A DNA stretch of 64,000 nucleotides from an uncultured Kineothrix sp. Lineage in GTDB: Bacteria; Bacillota; Clostridia; Lachnospirales; Lachnospiraceae. Under the pieces are notes generated by a model. The model was not told where the DNA came from, did no database searches, and worked only from the letters and a program-made list of their open reading frames with translations. This document shows positions 61,983 through 64,000 of this stretch, in pieces (the stretch's first letter is position 1; each line of letters starts with the position of its first letter). The stretch lies in contig CAJUSR010000004.1 in the NCBI GenBank assembly GCA_910588855.1, positions 1-64,000 on the forward strand, in the 5' to 3' direction. The position numbers and the translations under genes are program-made.

Positions 61983-63164
61983 ATGATAGAGAGATACGGC
62001 AGAATATATGCAACCATTGATTTAGATGCAATCCGCTCCAATATGGATAGCATGCAGGCGAAGCTGTCGGAAGGAACGAAGGTAATCGGCGTGATTAAAA
62101 TGGACGGGTACGGGCATGGCGCAGTACCGATAGCAAAGGAGCTGGAGCCGCTTTGGTATATGTATGGGTTTGCTACCGCTACGGCGGAAGAGGCTATGAT
62201 TTTAAGGGATGCAGGGATTGCCAAGCCTATTTTGGTTTTGGGGTATGCGTTTCCGTGGAGTTATGAGGAAATGATAGGACATGATGTCAGGGCTGCCGTA
62301 TTCCGGGAGGATATGTTAGGGCAGTTGGCGGATGCCTCGGCAAAAGCAGGGAAAAAGGCGAAGGTGCATATCAAAGTGGATACAGGGATGTCGAGGATTG
62401 GCATCCGTCCGGACGAAGCCGGACTGGAATTTGTAAAAAAGGCACTGGAAAACCCCGCAATAGAAGTAGAAGGGATTTTTACCCATTTTGCGAAAGCGGA
62501 TGAGGCGGATAAAGCTCCGGCGAGGAATCAGCTTGCCCTGTTCCGTGAATTTATTGGAAACATAGAGGCGGAAACCGGATATGTCATTCCCCTTTGCCAT
62601 TGCTCTAACAGTGCGGGGATGATAGGACTTCGGGAGGCTGATATGGATGCCGTCCGTGCAGGCATCGCCATGTACGGTCTGTGGCCTTCGCCGGAGGTGG
62701 CAAAAGATGCTGTGGAATTGGAGCCTGCTATGGAATTGAAAAGCAGGATTGTATATATCAAAAATGTGGAGGCCGGAACGGAAATCAGCTATGGCGGTAC
62801 TTATACCGCCGGAGAAAAAAGGCGGATAGCCACGATTGCGGCAGGTTATGGAGACGGATACCCGAGAGGGTTGTCAAACAAAGGTTATGTCTTGATTCAC
62901 GGAAAAAAAGCCCCTGTAACGGGGAGGATATGTATGGATCAGTTTATGATAGATGTTACGGACATTCCGGATGCAGCGGAAGGGGATATCGTGACTTTAA
63001 TAGGAAGAGAAGGGGAAGAACGGATTACAATAGAGGAGTTGGGGGAACTATCAGGCCGGTTCCATTATGAACTTGCCTGCTGCATCGGGAAAAGGGTACC
63101 CCGGGTTTATTTGAAATCAGGGAAAATAAGGGGAACCAAAGATTATTTTCAAGATTTTAAATAA
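61983..63164 (+). CDS. alr: Alanine racemase
   Basis: Alr makes D-alanine for peptidoglycan. The 393-residue PLP enzyme has the cofactor Lys in VIKMDGYGHGA (near residue 39; the usual AYGHG context is altered to DGYGHG), the substrate-side motif AMYGLWPS, the catalytic Tyr region ISYGGTYTA and the IAAGYGDGYPRGLSN motif. GGAGG lies about 10 nt before the ATG, just after a GATGCCGC-GAA-GCGGCAT hairpin. It is followed by mazF. Confidence 0.94.
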   Translation: MIERYGRIYATIDLDAIRSNMDSMQAKLSEGTKVIGVIKMDGYGHGAVPIAKELEPLWYMYGFATATAEEAMILRDAGIAKPILVLGYAFPWSYEEMIGHDVRAAVFREDMLGQLADASAKAGKKAKVHIKVDTGMSRIGIRPDEAGLEFVKKALENPAIEVEGIFTHFAKADEADKAPARNQLALFREFIGNIEAETGYVIPLCHCSNSAGMIGLREADMDAVRAGIAMYGLWPSPEVAKDAVELEPAMELKSRIVYIKNVEAGTEISYGGTYTAGEKRRIATIAAGYGDGYPRGLSNKGYVLIHGKKAPVTGRICMDQFMIDVTDIPDAAEGDIVTLIGREGEERITIEELGELSGRFHYELACCIGKRVPRVYLKSGKIRGTKDYFQDFK

Positions 63165-63231
63165 AAATTGAATACCTTCGGATAAACTGGCAATAATCTA
63201 GCCATAAAAGTTTAAATGAAGGGTGAGAAAA

Positions 63232-63588
63232 ATGAAACGTGGAGATATTTATTATGCGGATTTAAGACCGGTCATCGGCTCGGAGCAGGGCGGCGTACGC
63301 CCGGTACTGATTATTCAAAATGATGTGGGGAACAAGCATAGCCCAACCGTAATCTGTGCGGCTATTACATCAAAACTGAATAAGGCAAAGCTGCCTACCC
63401 ATATAGAACTGAATGCGGACGAATATGATATGGTAAAGGATTCGGTGATTTTGCTGGAACAGTTAAGGACGATTGATAAAAAGAGGCTTAAGGATAAGGT
63501 ATGCCATTTGGATAGCGAGATTATGGACAGAGTGAACGAAGGCCTGCTTATTAGTCTGGAACTGGGAGTGTTTTGCCATAATACATAA
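63232..63588 (+). CDS. MazF/PemK-family endoribonuclease toxin
   Basis: The 118-residue protein has the MazF pattern: RGDIYYADLRPVIGSEQGGVRPVLIIQND at the start, the T..VICAAITSK strand, and KDSVILLEQLRTIDKKRL. Such toxins cut mRNA at short sequences. In Bacillus the homologue ndoA follows alr with its antitoxin gene ndoAI between them. Here only 67 nt separate alr and the toxin, with no room for a normal antitoxin. GAAGGGTGAG precedes the ATG at 63232. Confidence 0.92.
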   Translation: MKRGDIYYADLRPVIGSEQGGVRPVLIIQNDVGNKHSPTVICAAITSKLNKAKLPTHIELNADEYDMVKDSVILLEQLRTIDKKRLKDKVCHLDSEIMDRVNEGLLISLELGVFCHNT

Positions 63589-63617
63589 GATGCCGTTTGG
63601 ACGAATCCACAGTTTGC

Positions 63618-63646
63618 TTGACGAAAGAGAAGTAAGATGGTATAGT
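63618..63646 (+). promoter_or_regulatory. Promoter of the CNNM-domain gene
   Basis: TTGACG (63618-63623), 17 bp, TATAGT (63641-63646), about 55 nt before the start codon. Confidence 0.7.
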
Positions 63647-63699
63647 TTACTGTGATTATTTAGGTCTATATTTATTTTGGATTAAAAGGAGATGGGATT

Positions 63700-64000
63700 A
63701 TGGACGATGGCGGGCCTACTGCCAGTATAATTTTATTTATAGCTCTTATTCTGACCGATATGTTTTTTTATGGGTTCGGCTCGGCAATAAACAGCTTGAA
63801 TATCAAAGATATTGAAAAAAGGGCCAAAGAAGAAAATGATAAGAAATCCGGCCGGCTGGCAGCAATTATTGAAAACCCTTCCAAATATGTAAACATGGTG
63901 CAACTGATTGTAACATTAATCCATATTGTTATGGGCAGTTTCTATCTGGGGATTTGGTTAAAGGGGATGCGCCGGCTGGTGGCGGCTTATGTGGAATCAG
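63700..64000 (+). CDS. CNNM-domain (hemolysin C/CorC-like) protein, N-terminal part
   Basis: About 100 residues are in view before the window ends. The sequence starts MDDGGPTASIILFIALILTDMFFYGFGSAINSL, read in parts, then KDIEKRAKEENDKKSGRLAAIIENPSKYVNMVQLIVTL. This is the DUF21/CNNM membrane domain typical of TlyC/CorC-related divalent-cation transport or efflux proteins, which normally continue into CBS domains. AAAAGGAG lies about 12 nt before the ATG. Confidence 0.8.
   Translation, partial: MDDGGPTASIILFIALILTDMFFYGFGSAINSLNIKDIEKRAKEENDKKSGRLAAIIENPSKYVNMVQLIVTLIHIVMGSFYLGIWLKGMRRLVAAYVES

Overview
The window reads as a chromosomal segment of an anaerobic, low-to-moderate GC, spore-forming Firmicute, most likely a member of the Lachnospiraceae (Clostridium cluster XIVa). 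The grounds are the strong GGAGG ribosome binding sites, sigma-A type promoters, a T-box leader, a SpoIID-domain protein, Rex, an ATP-type PEP carboxykinase, a BspA-type LRR surface protein with a class B sortase, a high-cysteine HCB-type mini-protein, and triple large serine recombinases. No rRNA, tRNA or CRISPR array was seen.

Layout. 43-3015: an AT-rich flavin reductase of the geranylgeranyl reductase family, then pckA. 3183-10383: a LysR regulator divergent from a three-part fusion (CoA-disulfide reductase, rhodanese, siroheme sulfite-reductase/ferredoxin), followed by a FecBCD-like ABC importer and a siroheme synthase domain; this looks like one sulfur/siroheme locus. 10384-14668: a probable 6S RNA, a 34-nt tandem repeat interrupted by a 194-bp MITE, a long SpoIID protein and a YihY membrane protein. 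14610-18646: pheST behind a promoter and T-box. 19379-22342: M18 aminopeptidase, queA and a PilZ protein. 22528-25982 (minus): the aroF-tyrA-aroA operon. 26415-33163: an EF-G paralogue with an altered GTPase centre, a second copy of the MITE, a membrane protein and leuS. 33254-34503 (minus): three small genes. 34768-43594: a class B sortase and two BspA-like LRR proteins, only the first with a sorting signal.

43600-50900 is the accessory region. It opens with an AT-rich three-gene cassette: an ADP-ribosyltransferase-like toxin, a 71-residue antitoxin candidate and a SecB-like chaperone. Order and content resemble the CmdTAC type of toxin-antitoxin-chaperone anti-phage system, here in a Firmicute. 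It is followed by coding relics, a DUF6870-like gene and three tandem large serine recombinases whose last member runs into a precise 22-nt tandem repeat.

51188-64000 returns to chromosome-type genes: a chemotaxis receptor, a decayed subtilisin-like protease lacking its catalytic Asp motif, a GntR/FCD regulator with a paired operator upstream of NADP isocitrate dehydrogenase, an ABC-F protein, rex, a coiled-coil protein, NAD(P)HX repair enzyme, alanine racemase, a MazF toxin without an adjacent antitoxin, and the start of a CNNM/CBS transporter-like protein.

A recurring theme is the intergenic space. There are two copies of a MITE with 16-bp terminal repeats and 9-10 bp target duplications, one further palindromic element, three copies of a two-hairpin structured repeat with compensatory changes, and at least three purine-rich tandem arrays (34, 21-24 and 22 nt).
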